Source: Cyrtodaria siliqua (Eukaryota > Mollusca > Bivalvia > Adapedonta > Hiatellidae). From it: a stretch of 64,000 nucleotides of DNA. Positions within the stretch are counted from its first letter, which is position 1. Each line of letters begins with the position of its first letter. The translations under genes were made by a program, and so were the position numbers. The DNA is taken from contig JAWPHD010011470.1 in NCBI GenBank assembly GCA_037043455.1, positions 1 through 64,000 on the forward strand, written 5' to 3'. The notes under the pieces were generated by a model, which was not told the DNA's origin, did no database searches, and was given only the letters and a program-made list of their open reading frames with translations. This document shows, piece after piece, positions 21,866 to 33,260 of the stretch.

Positions 21866-22282
21866 TACTCTTTTCTTTTTTTTTAGATTTGATTAATTCG
21901 TAAGACGATGTGTAACTTAGCGCAACGTGCATGCGCGAAAACCCCTTACCTGTACGCGCAAGTTTTCTTGGGTAAATTATTATTCGGCGGATAAATTGGA
22001 TTTACGATATGTTTCGAATCCAGAATATGTAGATCTATGCTCACATCTAGTAATATATTAAGTTGTACCCACTTGTACCTAGTCGTTACCTGGTGTAGCC
22101 CTGTGTAACCATGTATGAAAAAACCAAGGATTTGTCAATACTAATGTGCCTCAAATCTAATAATATATTCCCGGAGACTGCCGAAAAACAGTCAAAATAT
22201 TGAGAAAAAAACACACCAATATTTAAGACTTAATTAAATTACCTTTTTCTATTTTCTCTTCGTTTTTAGTGATTATTCTCGA
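21866..22282. other. No gene recognised
   Basis: AT-rich flank of the foldback element; nothing supported. Confidence 0.5.
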
Positions 22283-24294
22283 TTTTGCCATTATCAAATC
22301 TCGCTCTCGTTTTTCGCGAGATTTCGAGTTCGGGGTGTCTCAACACTAACTCTGTAAAGTGAATATACAGTGTTTATTTGTTTTACACACATTTTAGAGC
22401 TTATCGTGCAAAAATATCATGCGAGTGCTGTTTCTAGTTGTGTTAGTAATATCAACTATCAGAATATTGACCTTTTCTGGGTAAAATGGCTTTTTTATTG
22501 CCATTATAATGATACCTTGAAACCGAAAGTAGGTAGATGTGCGTTACTCAAAGATCAGAATCCTCGTGTTTCATAAATTATTTAAAGTAATTAACTTTAC
22601 TTATTACACTTAATTATATTCCACAAGCGAATATGTATCGCAAAAGTATTTTACTGTTGATAATTGTTACGGCATAGATAAAATAATTAACAGAACTCCG
22701 CAAACTATTTTTTAATTTCATTCATAAATCATAGGACCTACATATAGCCATGCAAAAACAAGTAATTTTTGGGTTTTATTTGCATGTTGTTTATTGCAAT
22801 CAAAAGATAAAAGTTTCTCCAATAGTAATAATGCGATACCCCGTGGCTAATTGGCTGTCCAAAGCAGGATGTTTGTTCAGATCAAAGAGGCCATAAATCA
22901 CAAATACTGGCTGCGCGTGGTGTGTTGACATCAGATATATACTATAATTGTGTCATATTTTAATTTGTGCATACGGCGAGGGTAAAAAAATAAATTCAGC
23001 TAACTGTTTTAATTTTCAATTTTATTTCTAATATGCATTTGTGAAACTAAACACATTACAAATAAATTACGTTCAGTCAGATTTGTCAAAAAAAAAAGAA
23101 GTCTGTTACATGCTTGTTTGTTATTTAAATCGAAATTATGTATTTAATGTCATATATTCGATCTGTCTTGCAGATAAACGAACTTTTAAATCAATTTAAG
23201 AAACACAATAATTATGATCTTCGAATAACGTCAGGAACATCGACAATATTAGGCTACCTACTTTCGGTTTCAAAATATCATCATAATACATATTTAACAC
23301 CGGCAAATTCAATATCTGACAGCTCATATTAATAACATAACTACAAACAGCTTTCCCACGTTATACATAATACATGTGTAAATAAAATTGAAAATTAAAA
23401 TAGTACACAATATATGATGTCAACACACCACGGGTAGCCAGTGTTTGTGATTTATGGCCTCTTTGATCTAAACAAACATCCTGCTTTAGACAGCCAATTA
23501 GCCACGGGGTATCGCATTATCACTATTTGAGAAACCCGTTATCCTTTGATTGCAATAAACAACCTGCCATAAACTCAACATTAGCAACTGTTCAATTAAT
23601 TGTTTTCTGCATAGCTATATATCTATGTAGGTCCTATGATTTATGAAATCTTAAACTGTGGTAGGAATAACAATATATTGCAGAGTCCTGTTAATTATTT
23701 TACATCAGAATTGTCGTAACAATTATCAACAGTAAATGACTCTTTGAAATACAAATATACTTTTATGAACATTATTTAAAGGAGAATTTATATACTTATG
23801 TTAAGTAGTGAATTTAAAACTCAGCATGCACAGTATTGGACTCTCAAACTTCTGGTAGAAAAGATTAATATGAACCGTTCCTGTTTACAAGAAAGTTATA
23901 TATCTATATATAAATAACTTGTTAAATGTAATTAAAATGCAGGGACTTACTTATTAAAGTGTAATAAGTGAAGCTAATTACTTTAGATAATTCACGAAAC
24001 GCGAGGAGTATGCTATTTGAGTAACCCAATGCGCACTTCTATATCTACTTTCAGTTTCAAGGTATCATTATAATGGCAATAAAAAAGCCATTTTACCCAG
24101 AAAAGGTCAATATTCTGACAGTTGATATTACTAACACAACTAGAAACAGCACTCGCATGATATTTTTGTACGATCCGCTCTAAAATGTGTGTAAAACAAA
24201 TAAACACTGTATATTCACTATACAGAGTTAGTGTTGAGACACCCCGAACTCGAAATCTCGCGAAAAACGAGAGCGAGATTTGATAATGGCAAAA
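22283..24294. mobile_element. 2-kb foldback element
   Basis: TTTTGCCATTATCAAATCTC at 22283 is mirrored by GAGATTTGATAATGGCAAAA ending at 24294. The arms pair over several hundred bp (22283-22560 with about 24020-24294, and 22800-22960 with about 23400-23570), and a third diverged partial copy lies at about 23250-23350. The outer ends contain a smaller hairpin of TCGCG/CGCGA type. No transposase is visible. Probably a non-autonomous foldback transposon. Confidence 0.85.
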
Positions 24295-25290
24295 GGGTGA
24301 ATGAAAAAAATGGATACATGATAATCAGTAAGGCATACATTATAGATCTAGATCCATCAGGAACATCTCCCCTTTGCCGTCCCTTTTCGACCGGGAAATA
24401 ACCGGGAATTAACCGGGGTTTAGAATCACCAGTAAAGAGTGACTTCGATCACGAACCATAGTAGCCGTAATGGCAATCTCCACGCAGAGTTATCGTTCCT
24501 TGTACTCACATATATGAGGAACGAGTGTTGGGTAGAGATTGAGGAACGAATGACGTCATCAGTCTACTATAGTTCAACCCACGGCAAGGAGTTCAAACAT
24601 GGCGGACAAAAATAAATTTTCGAAAATTTGAAACTTAACTTTTGTTGTATCTTTTGCATTGAAAGATCTTTGACTTGAGTTATAAACGTGCTATGTTACG
24701 TCAGTTACTCGATATAAATATACACATTGCAACAACAATTAACTATTTTACAGCGAATTATTTGAGAAATTGCGTTGCCGGTGTCAAGGTAAAAAATACA
24801 CCATGTATCGGCATAGTCTAAAACCTGGGATGGAATGGTATTAGAATGGTATGAGATTTTGATTTCAATCGTATTCCATTCCATTCTACTCTTCCCATTC
24901 CATATGTTAGTCTGTGACACATGTATAGGATAAAATATGGAACGAATCTAGAAGAAAATTGTAAACACAATGAAAAAGTGTGAAATATGCTTATTAAGGG
25001 TCCAGCTGATTATCTAATTATCAGGAAAGTGTTGGAACACAAATTCAATGTAATAGATCTGTCATTTTATAAATACATATATAACCTCTAACCTATTCAA
25101 GTAATATTAGATAAACTCATTTCTTCTAATCCGTCGTCTGATCGTACCCTAGATCGGTTTTCTCTTTGGCTGAGACCGCTGTGGTTGTTCGGTACACCCT
25201 GAGTACACTGAAGAAAAAAAGCTTTCAGATTACATTGTTGATAAACTTAATAAAATATTGGTATGTGTTTCGGTGATTTTCAGTTTTTGG
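24295..25290. other. No gene recognised
   Basis: Contains inverted CGTTCCT/AGGAACG motifs (about 24492-24550) and an ATGGCGGAC at 24598 without a supported ORF. Otherwise AT-rich. Confidence 0.5.
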
Positions 25291-25435
25291 TATACATCAT
25301 GTATCCCCGCTGTGGTTGTTCAGTACAATTATGGATACATCTTGTATCCCGGCTGTGGTTTTTCAGTACAATTATGGATACATCATGTATCCAGAATCTT
25401 ACTGAACAACCACAGCCTGGGGTGTTTCTAATTAT
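25291..25435. repeat. GCTGTGGTTGTTCAGTAC repeat with inverted end
   Basis: Two direct copies of a roughly 57-bp unit (about 25308 and 25350) with GTATCC and ATGGATACATC. An inverted CTGAACAACCACAGC follows at about 25402-25417. Related GTGGTTGTTCGGTACACC occurs at 25180. A small palindromic repeat or MITE fragment. Confidence 0.7.
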
Positions 25436-26445
25436 GTATTTTATATAGCTTTACAACAATATCTTAGTGTATATTTTGTTAATTTCTACGGATGTGGTCT
25501 TTATTGTTAGCGATTTATTTTTATCTCGATGTACATGGAGGATGAGCCTGGCATGTTCATTCCTGTTAGGCACCATATAACCTTTCATGTGTTGGTGCGC
25601 CTTAAAACCCCAATTCAATTCAATTCAAGTACATTGTCTTGTCAATTTGGGCACTGCAAACATGATAATAGCGAAGATTGTGGACACATAAAATCGAGTC
25701 AAGCTAACCTTAACCTGTAGGCCTTGTTGCCTACTGACCGTTCAAAGTCGGTAACGCAGTCTTTACCACTCTTTGTGTTGTGTAGTGTCCTTTTCATTGT
25801 ATAATAAATTTGCTCTGTGTTTGTAGCACAGTGCGGGCCTACGATGCCATTGCGTTTGGGCGCTAAAATTTCTATAGGACCATTTTCTCATGTTTTATTT
25901 ATAAAATGATAGAAAACCAAAAAGCAATCCCAGGAAGGAAATCTTTGCACATACACAATATAGACATTATAAAACTATAAATCAGGTATCGGAACTGCCA
26001 GGGAACAATTAAGAGATCACATCAACTTATAGAGGATCTTACATGAGTGCCCGTTTAATATTTAATTTATTAAACGAGTTTGACGGACGGACCGACCGAA
26101 ACACGCACGCACGCACAAACGCACGCACACACACGCGAGCGCGCACACACACAAACATTGACATGTACATGACATACACATAGACAAACTAACAAAGACA
26201 GTGCACATTATCATAGCATTGTATGTAGTATGGTCGGTGAAATTGCCTTTGATGAATGTATAGCATTAAATCTTTTAATTCAGTCGAAACAATAAAGGGG
26301 CGGAGCTTTACCATACTCTAACGTTCAATACATTTATGGAAGTTAGAGTACTGACAGCACGCGCGGACAGGGTCAGTAAGTACAGCATACCATACTACAA
26401 AAAGATAGAGCCTGTATCAGTCTACATAACAAGTTTTGTTCTATG
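25436..26445. other. No gene; CA/CG-rich simple sequence
   Basis: An ACGCACGC/ACAC-rich stretch lies at about 26098-26155. The frame at 25529-25720 has no recognisable domain. Confidence 0.5.
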
Positions 26446-26493
26446 TGTAACCGGGTACAGGTAAATGGTGAATAATCGATTCCTAACCGTATG

Positions 26494-26566
26494 TCCTCGA
26501 TAGCTCAGTGTTTAGAGCGCTGGTACGGTAAACCAGAGGCCCTTGGTTCTAGTCCCGGTCGAGGAA
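26494..26566 (+). repeat. tRNA-Thr-like sequence in first LTR-like repeat
   Basis: The acceptor stem TCCTCGA/TCGAGGA pairs perfectly and the anticodon stem CTGGT/ACCAG pairs perfectly. Loop ACGGTAA puts GGT (Thr) at the anticodon, but C rather than U precedes it. The D loop lacks the usual GG and the B box reads GGTTCTAGTCC. A T7 run follows (about 26570-26576), as for Pol III termination. Probably not a functional translation tRNA. Confidence 0.6.
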
Positions 26567-26639
26567 CGGTTTTTTTCATCACCTGTTATATTTAGGGCTC
26601 GTCCGGGATCCAGGGTCGTCTCTGTTGGCATGAAACAGT

Positions 26640-27056
26640 ATAAAAACAAGAAATGTCACTGTAAGTGACAAATGCCCCCGAAGTGACCTTTGACCTCTAA
26701 ATGTGACCATGACCTTGGAGCCATGGACCTGGATTTTGTGCATGACACGTCGTCTTGATCAGTTGTGCCAAGTTATTTAAAAATGCCTGCATGGGTTGTG
26801 ACGTTACGGTCCGGACACGAAATGCGTACCTGTTTTTGACCTATGACCTGCAAGTGTGACCTTGACCTTTGAGGTACGGACCTGGGTTTTGCGCGCGACA
26901 CATCGTCATGTTATGATGATCACTTGTGCCAAGTTAATTAAAAAGTCCATGCAGGGGTTTTGAAGGGACAGTCCGGACACGAACTGCGGACTGACGGACG
27001 GACGGATGATGCGATTACTATATGCCCCCGAAACCCTACCCTTTCGGGGGCATAAT
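26640..27056. mobile_element. TIR repeat (TGCCCCCGAA...TTCGGGGGCA) nested in the LTR unit
   Basis: TGCCCCCGAA at about 26671 is mirrored by TTCGGGGGCA ending about 27052. Inside are two diverged copies of a unit running through GACCTTTGACC, GGACCTGG.TTTTG, GTGCCAAGTTA and GGTCCGGACACGAA. The second LTR unit lacks it and reads straight through (CAGTATGAAATAAGTC), marking the insertion site. Non-autonomous; family unknown. Confidence 0.7.
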
Positions 27057-27174
27057 AAGTCTGACAGCCGGCCTGGAGTTAACTCCACTAGAAATTCAGG
27101 GAGAATTTCAATCCGGTGGGGTTGTATGTAACCGGGTACAGGTAAATGGTCAATAATCGATTCCTAACCGTATG

Positions 27175-27247
27175 CCCTCGATAGCTCATTGGTTAGAGTG
27201 CTGGTACAGTAAACCAGAGACCCTGGGTTCGAGTTCCGGTTGAGGAA
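27175..27247 (+). repeat. tRNA-Thr-like sequence in second LTR-like repeat
   Basis: The same layout as the first copy, with a better D loop (TTGGTTAGAG) and a canonical B box GGGTTCGAGTTCC. The loop ACAGTAA implies AGT. The first acceptor pair is mismatched. A T6 run follows. Confidence 0.6.
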
Positions 27248-27484
27248 CGATTTTTTCACCACCTGTTATATTTGGGGGCTCGTCCGGGATCCAGGACCGT
27301 GTCTGTTAGCATGAAACAGTATGAAATAAGTCCGACAAAACAAAATCTTACTACATGAATATCATTATAACTTGTAAACTTGTTTTGTTGTTTGAATGAA
27401 TATGGTTTCAGTTGAAAAAACATGAACATATTTGTTCATGTGCCTGTATTTGATGGGCGTGGGAACATTTGAATTATTGGGGGT

Positions 27485-27560
27485 TGGGGTGGTGTGTGTG
27501 AGTGTGTGTGTGTGTGTGTGTGTGGGTGTGTGTGTGTGGGTGTGTGTGGGGGGGGGGGGA
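27485..27560. repeat. GT/G-rich microsatellite
   Basis: (GT)n with interspersed GG, ending in a run of about 11 G. Confidence 0.9.
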
Positions 27561-27581
27561 GGGTATTAGAGGGGCGTGCAA

Positions 27582-27985
27582 TCTTTTTCGATTGAAATGG
27601 GCATTATAAGTAGGGGAAAACTGCCCATTTCTATTCGATTTTGTGGTTATATGTATAAGAAGCGTATAAATAGGTATTACTGGATCACTGATGAACATTT
27701 TCGAAATTTCGACTCTATGCTTACACTTTGTGAGCACTGAAAACAGTCGATCAATAAAAACAGCTGTACCCTCGACTTGTTTAGTAAACAAACAAGACTT
27801 TCTTACATGTCTTGTGACCCCACGTTTTCTGGTGATTTTTCAAGTGGAAAAATAGTTTTCTATATGAACATTACACTGCTGCATTATCCATACTTGAGTT
27901 GAATTTGCAGCAAATCATTAATATATGACACTTTAACATTGGTGTCTATGGGGGAAATAATTTGGTGCTTTCATACCTATAAGAG
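27582..27985. repeat. Duplicated ~400-bp segment, uninterrupted copy
   Basis: Matches 28868-29128 plus 30425-30558 in the same orientation, about 1.29 kb away. This copy reads GTGATTTTTCAAGTGG across the point where the other copy carries the LINE, so it is the empty site. Confidence 0.85.
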
Positions 27986-28867
27986 ATGCGTGCAGTAATT
28001 AGGACTCGCTCAGATTCGTACCTAGTGACACTTTTCCGATAACACTTGGTAAAATAAGCTCAGAAATAAGTTTTCCATAGTTTATTACATAGGTTTTGAG
28101 CGTTTTTAGTCCAATTTTGTCTATAAAAGCCGTAATTTTGAGTTTCATTTCTTTCTTGTTTAAAATGACGTATTGGTGAAGTGTTTGCTGAACTATTTCT
28201 TTTTGGTATAGACATGTAGGGTTGCATGTTTGCAACATGTTTCCATGAATTAAATGTGCATGACAACAGGTTTGGTAGGCATGAAACCACTAAATATTTC
28301 CCCTACACCCCTAAAATAGGATACTGTGAAAAATGAAGATTTGTGTAAAAGGTAAAATATTATTCCTTATCATTCAAACTCGACTTGGTAGCGTTCACCT
28401 AGTATCTATTCTGATTTAAGCGGTATTTTAGCGGTATTTTTTGGCATTATTAAGCTCGTATTCGCTACTATAATCAGGTATGGTACCACCAATTTTGAAG
28501 AATTTGATTGAAAAATCAATTTTGGCATGAAAATCGACATAAATTGGCATTTTAATCGCCCTAAGAAATGCCGTTTGGTATGACAATTCAGATAGTGTAA
28601 AATTAAAAAAAATATCTCTGACTTTTGTCGATTTCAGACTATTGTCCTTGGTATTCACAAGGTTTCACAAGACCATATCTCGGCAAAAAATCATTCGATT
28701 TGCATGAAGTAAGTGTTTTTAAGCTTGTTATGAAAATGACAACACAAACTCCTCATTTAAGAAATATCTGAACATGTTTTCTCCTCTTATAGGTTTACCA
28801 CCACCAATTACATGTAAACCTCCGAGGTGTAGTCGAATGTAGTTCCTATAATAAAAAGTAATCCCTC
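27986..28867. other. No gene recognised
   Basis: AT-rich spacer between the duplicated segments. Small frames at 27999-28290 and 28428-28658 show no domains. Confidence 0.5.
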
Positions 28868-29128
28868 CTTTTTCGATGGAAATGGGCATTATAAGTAGGT
28901 GAAAACTGCCCATTTCTATTCGATTTTGTGGTTATATGTACAAGAAGCGTATTAATAGGTTTTACCGGATCACTGATGAACATTTTCGAAATTTCGACTC
29001 TATGCTTACACTTTGTGAGCAATGAAAACAGTCGATCAATAAAAAACAGCTGTACCCTCGACCGGTTTAGTAAACAAACAAGAACTTTCTTACATGTCTT
29101 GTGACCCCACGTTTTCTGGTGATTTTTG

Positions 29129-30424
29129 CAATTGGAGAGAAGCTGCATACACTTCACTAGTGAGACCCACAGTAGAGTACGCTTCTACAGTATGGGACCC
29201 TTACCTTGCAGAGGATGTCAATAGGATCGAGCAAGTGCAGAGACGGGCCGCTCGCTTTCCTCACAACAACTACCATGACAAGACCCCAGGATATGTCACA
29301 GAGATGGTAAAGGACCTAGGTTGGGATACACTAGCCAACAGACGGCGAACCCACCGGCTCTCTATGCTTTTCAGAATACAGCATGGTATTGTAGACGTAG
29401 ATGCAAGCCAGATATTGCACCCCAACGACAGGCGCACCCGAGGCAGCCATCGTCTACAACAGCCGACAGCTACATATAGAGTATACAAAAACTCCTTCTA
29501 CCCCCGGACCATCATCGAGTGGAACCACCTACCCACTTTAGTCACCGATGCTGCTACGATCGAGGAGTTCAATGTCGCCCTTGGACACTACCAGGCGACT
29601 ATACTAGCAACTCAGTAGTCTCCATTAGGTCATGTACATAGTTTTATTGTTGAAATACCGATTTTTAACTCTCTGTGTGTGTGTTATTCTGAGGTTTAAC
29701 GTCCCTCCACCAACAAACACGACAAGGTAGACCTGCCGCGATGGGCACAATAGAGTCTGGACGGTTGTAGTTGATGTGTGTTGGTTGATCTGGTGCTGCT
29801 GTGTAGTCCTTTCAGTTGTCTGTATGTCGGTGCTGGTCGCTTTCGCTCTGTGGTTGTCGCTGTGGCGGTGAAGTGGGGGGTCTGGAACGACGTCTAGGTG
29901 GTGCTGTCTACGCTACTGGACGATCCCCTTTAGGGCCACACCCATCACAGTATGACCCCTGCGCCGCACACACCACCCGATGGCCCTCGGTCTTCAGTCT
30001 TCTGTCCTCGGCGTTGATCCACTGTGGCGGTGTAGCTCTCGGCTCCGGACTTCTGAATTCAAACTTCTGTCCATCAGATGATGTGTGCTGTGACGGAACG
30101 CAGGAGACATCTTCACTCTCGGTCAAATGACACTCAAGCTACTAAACCGAGACAAACCAGTTCAGTAATACCAGTATTGTCCACAATACGAGAATAAAGT
30201 GCTCATACCAGTAATGGCGTATAGGGCTGGCAAGGCGACCCCTATACAAACATCATGAGTGTCATCAGTGCCCACGCTGCGACGTGCACGCGGTGAAGAT
30301 CTAGGTGGCCGATTTTTAACTGTAAATACCCAGGGAAGGAGGCGGCTGTCTCACTCCCATCACAGGTCATATGTACATTCTCTCTTGAGAATCCTGACCT
30401 TAACCGGACGAAGAAGAAGAAGAA
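29129..30424 (+). mobile_element. 5'-truncated non-LTR retrotransposon (LINE)
   Basis: Contains the C-terminal end of a reverse-transcriptase ORF and a roughly 800-bp 3' tail ending in (GAA)n at about 30410-30424. It is inserted in a duplicated segment whose other copy is empty. 5' truncation and a short microsatellite 3' end suit CR1/L2/Jockey-like elements. The clade is not certain. Confidence 0.8.
29130..29618 (+). pseudogene. LINE reverse transcriptase, C-terminal fragment
   Basis: The open frame shows AYTSLVRPTVEYASTVWDP, then a helix with RIEQVQRRAARF, then DLGWDTLANRRRTHRLSMLF, the characteristic region after the RT thumb in CR1/Jockey-type LINEs, ending with IIEWNHLP. The catalytic YADD part and any endonuclease are missing through 5' truncation, so it cannot be active. 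Confidence 0.85.
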
Positions 30425-30558
30425 GTGGAAAAATAGTTTTCTATATGAACATTACACTGCTGCATTATCCATACTTGAGTTAAATTTGCAGCAAATCATT
30501 AATATGTGACACTTTAACATTGGCGTCTATGGGGAAAATAATTGGTGCTTTCATACCT

Positions 30559-30865
30559 ATCATTTATAGAAACTATGGTTTAACTAGAGTAAGTTCGCTG
30601 GACACGACCATAGTTAAACTCTAGTTAGTGAACGAAGTCCCTCTAAGTTTATGAATCCGAAGGACTGGTAAGGTAGGAAATACTTTTTATCTAGTTATCC
30701 CGCCAGCAATGTATATCGTTTCTACACATACTGAGGATGAGTTATATCTGTACTGTACTGTAGATATAACTTACATATTTGCAAAAACGTTATTTTAGGG
30801 TTGTTCAGTCCTGGCCACAAACATAGGCCTGCCTATATGTGTAGCGGTTCGTGTCATAAGTCCAG
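30559..30865. other. No gene; small inverted motif
   Basis: GGTTTAACTAGAG and CCATAGTTAAACTCTAG lie close together (about 30573-30630), giving hairpin potential. Nothing else. Confidence 0.45.
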
Positions 30866-32581
30866 TAAAGCGCACTGGCACTGGAGCCGCAGATATTATG
30901 TAAAAAAAATAAATACGATATCTCCCTATTATCTATACTGGAACTGGAACTCCCTATTATATAGCAGATATTATCAGGGCTTTATATGACAGGGATATGA
31001 CACGACAGTACAAAAGCTGTTTTCAACTGAAACACTTGTCGTGAAGGTAAGTTTATTGATTATACGCTACATTTATCGATTGTTTACTACGCTTATCGTG
31101 GCTTATCGTGGCGATATGCGAGAGGCCTCAATGTACGTACCACCCATCTACATTGCAAACGGACATAATGTATCCATGTTTTACTTAATTATTATATATT
31201 TTATATTACCAGAAAGCCAAATAAATAACCTTTCTAATGGTGTAATTTTATTCCAAATAACTGTTAAATAAATAGGCAAAATCTCGAGTTGGAACTGAAA
31301 TATATCGCATTTTTTCGTTTCTTAAAGTGTTTTCGCATATCACCGTGTGTTTATTGGTTTGGTCATCAAACATTTATTGTTTAATACATATTTAAATAAG
31401 ATGCATGGTTAGAAAGCCAAATAAATAACCTTTTAATGGTGTAATTTTATTCCAAATAACGGTGAAATAAATAGGCAAAATCTCGAGTAGGAACTGAAAT
31501 ATATCGCATTTTTTCGTTTCTTAAAGTGTTTTCGCACATCACCGTGCGTTTATTGGTTTGGTCATCCCGTGTCGCGATTTTTTCTTCCTTTCAGTATATT
31601 CAGGTATAAATAAGTGCACTATGTTACACCTGCATCAGGTGGTATTAGTTAAACAATCAGAAATTAATCTACGCCATGTTCACCCCTGCACATATAGTAC
31701 ATGTAACTACATATACTTTGCTTTTAACGGTAGACTACAGATTCCTCCGGATATATTATGGTATTTCTGAAAATGAAAAAATAATAATATGAAAATACAG
31801 AATATTGGTGATCGTTTTTTCCCCATATAAAACCAATGCAACCAATCAAAACCTCGTTTATATCTATCTTTACTACACCAGCATTCATTTGCCAGAAATA
31901 AATAGAAAAAAAGTATTTAATATAAGTGCATGAAAAGGTGTATTATATCACACCTGCAATATTTGTTTCGTACGTTTTTAACAAAAACTTGTATTTTCAT
32001 CGGACTAAAAAAGAGTCAAGTTAACTGTTTACAGAAATATGAGTCAACGCAATGTTTAATTTAAACCCTGTTTCATCAAAATATCGTTAAAATATTGTAG
32101 TATATCGCTTGTAAAGGTACCTATAGATGTGTAACACTTTGCCACTTCAGCGATTTCAGACGCCATTACACGGTAATGTAAACAAAAGAACCCGTTACTA
32201 GCAAACAAACTCCCGTCAATTAACACCTAATTCGATATCGATTCAAAAACAAAATTACATACAATTAAAGAGAAACAGTTTATGTTTAAGATTTCACTAA
32301 GGATTAACCTATAAATATTAAAAATGCATCAATGTTATCCGATTTTCTTACCTTGATTTTTCTCTATATTCTTCGCATTTGCAGTACATTTTCAAAATGG
32401 CGGAACAGGAAGACAAGTTATTCGGGTTTAAAAGTTGGAGACCAGTCCCTTCATATAAAGCCCTGATATTATATATAAAAAAATAAATTACGATATCTCC
32501 CTATTAGATATACTAGATAATAGGAAGATATCTTATTATTTTTTTATTTTATATAATATCTGCGGCTCCAGTGCCAGTGGT
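30866..32581. mobile_element. Foldback MITE (CACTGGCACTGGAGCC ends), split by a hAT-type insert
   Basis: CACTGGCACTGGAGCCGCAG near 30869 is mirrored near 32558-32580, followed in both arms by AGATATTAT, an A-rich run, and ATACGATATCTCCCTATTA-like sequence. The insert at 30975-32464 separates the arms; without it this is a short hairpin MITE. Confidence 0.8.
30975..32464. mobile_element. hAT-type non-autonomous element, 8-bp duplication
   Basis: The ends CAGGGCTTTATATGA and TCATATAAAGCCCT are inverted. GATATTAT flanks both sides exactly (30967-30974 and 32465-32472). Inside, a roughly 150-bp segment is directly duplicated (about 31215-31370 and 31415-31568: AAGCCAAATAAATAACCTTT through CATCACCGTG). 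No transposase. Confidence 0.85.
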
Positions 32582-33252
32582 AATTTTGTAACGCGTTAGT
32601 AAGCAATGTTTCGAGTGTTTTTAAGAATATCTACTCAAACTTTTATTTTATCCCCAGAGGAAATATATATTTCTGAAAATGTTATTACATTGTATATATT
32701 TCTGTGTTAGGCTTAGTTTGACAAATAATCTACAGCAGTGTTGAAAAATATGTTTATCATTCAAGATTATTTTCTCCTAAATGTAGCTGTTATTATTTTC
32801 CTCTCCCACTGTAGAATTTCAAATCAAATCACGATGTGGTTGGCAATTTCATTTGTTTGCCTTAACTCTTATTTCAAACACTCAGGCAATTTAAATTAAT
32901 AACTGTAGGTTTCAAAAAAAGAGGTGCGACAGAGACTTTGTGTTTTGCGATGACCCTTAGTATAAGAGTTAGACGTGCACCTGCTGTTGCGTGTTTCACT
33001 ACTGAAGAATGTTTTCCGGTACTAGCGCCAATACTGATCGCTGGAAAGCATGAATGCTTGCCTATATTTAGAAACAAAATAAAATTAATGAGGTCTGTGC
33101 ATGAAGGAGGTTGAAAAGGTCGTTCAAACCACCATTCTTAGAAATGATATCAAGTTGTTGTTTGAAAGTATGCACGAAAAGTTTCACTAGTATTTCGGAA
33201 CTGACAACCTCACTGTATATGTATGTAAGATGTTACACATGAATTGTGTATA
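32582..33252. other. No gene recognised
   Basis: AT-rich, with a single AACGCGTTA at about 32591. The minus frame 32874-33077 has no recognised domain. Confidence 0.5.
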
Positions 33253-33260
33253 CATGACAA

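Larger units (their letters stand above)
26446..27325 (+). mobile_element. Short LTR-retroelement-like unit with tRNA in the LTR
   Basis: Two direct repeats of about 145 bp, 26446-26592 and 27127-27272, begin TGTAACCGGGTACAGG and end CACCTGTTATATT. Each encloses a tRNA-Thr-like sequence. The second is followed exactly by TGGGGGCTCGTCCGGGAT (27273-27290), the 18-nt primer-binding site complementary to the 3' end of tRNA-Pro as used by murine gammaretroviruses. The first has a decayed version (about 26593-26609). A common leader follows both (ATCCAGG...CTGTT.GCATGAAACAGTAT). There is no coding capacity, so it is TRIM-like. Because both repeats are followed by a PBS, the structure is a tandem LTR-leader-LTR-leader rather than a plain two-LTR element. 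The leader of unit 1 is interrupted by another repeat. Confidence 0.65.
28868..30558. repeat. Duplicated segment, second copy, split by LINE
   Basis: 28868-29128 and 30425-30558 are the two halves. The right half resumes with GTGGAAAAATAGTTTTCTAT exactly as in the first copy and ends at about TTTCATACCTAT. Confidence 0.85.

Noticed and set aside
24598..24630. ATGGCGGAC as a host gene start
   Set aside because: The frame closes quickly, and similar AAGATGGCGG motifs occur throughout the repeats in this window.
26494..26566. Functional tRNA-Thr gene
   Set aside because: C instead of U before the anticodon, a defective D loop and B box, and location inside a dispersed direct repeat argue for a tRNA-derived part of a retroelement.
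27474..27791. 105-codon minus-strand ORF
   Set aside because: Much of it is translated (GT)n microsatellite and it overlaps a non-coding duplicated segment.
29816..30130. 104-codon ORF and its minus-strand partner
   Set aside because: It lies in the 3' tail of the truncated LINE with no recognisable domain; open frames on both strands reflect local GC richness.
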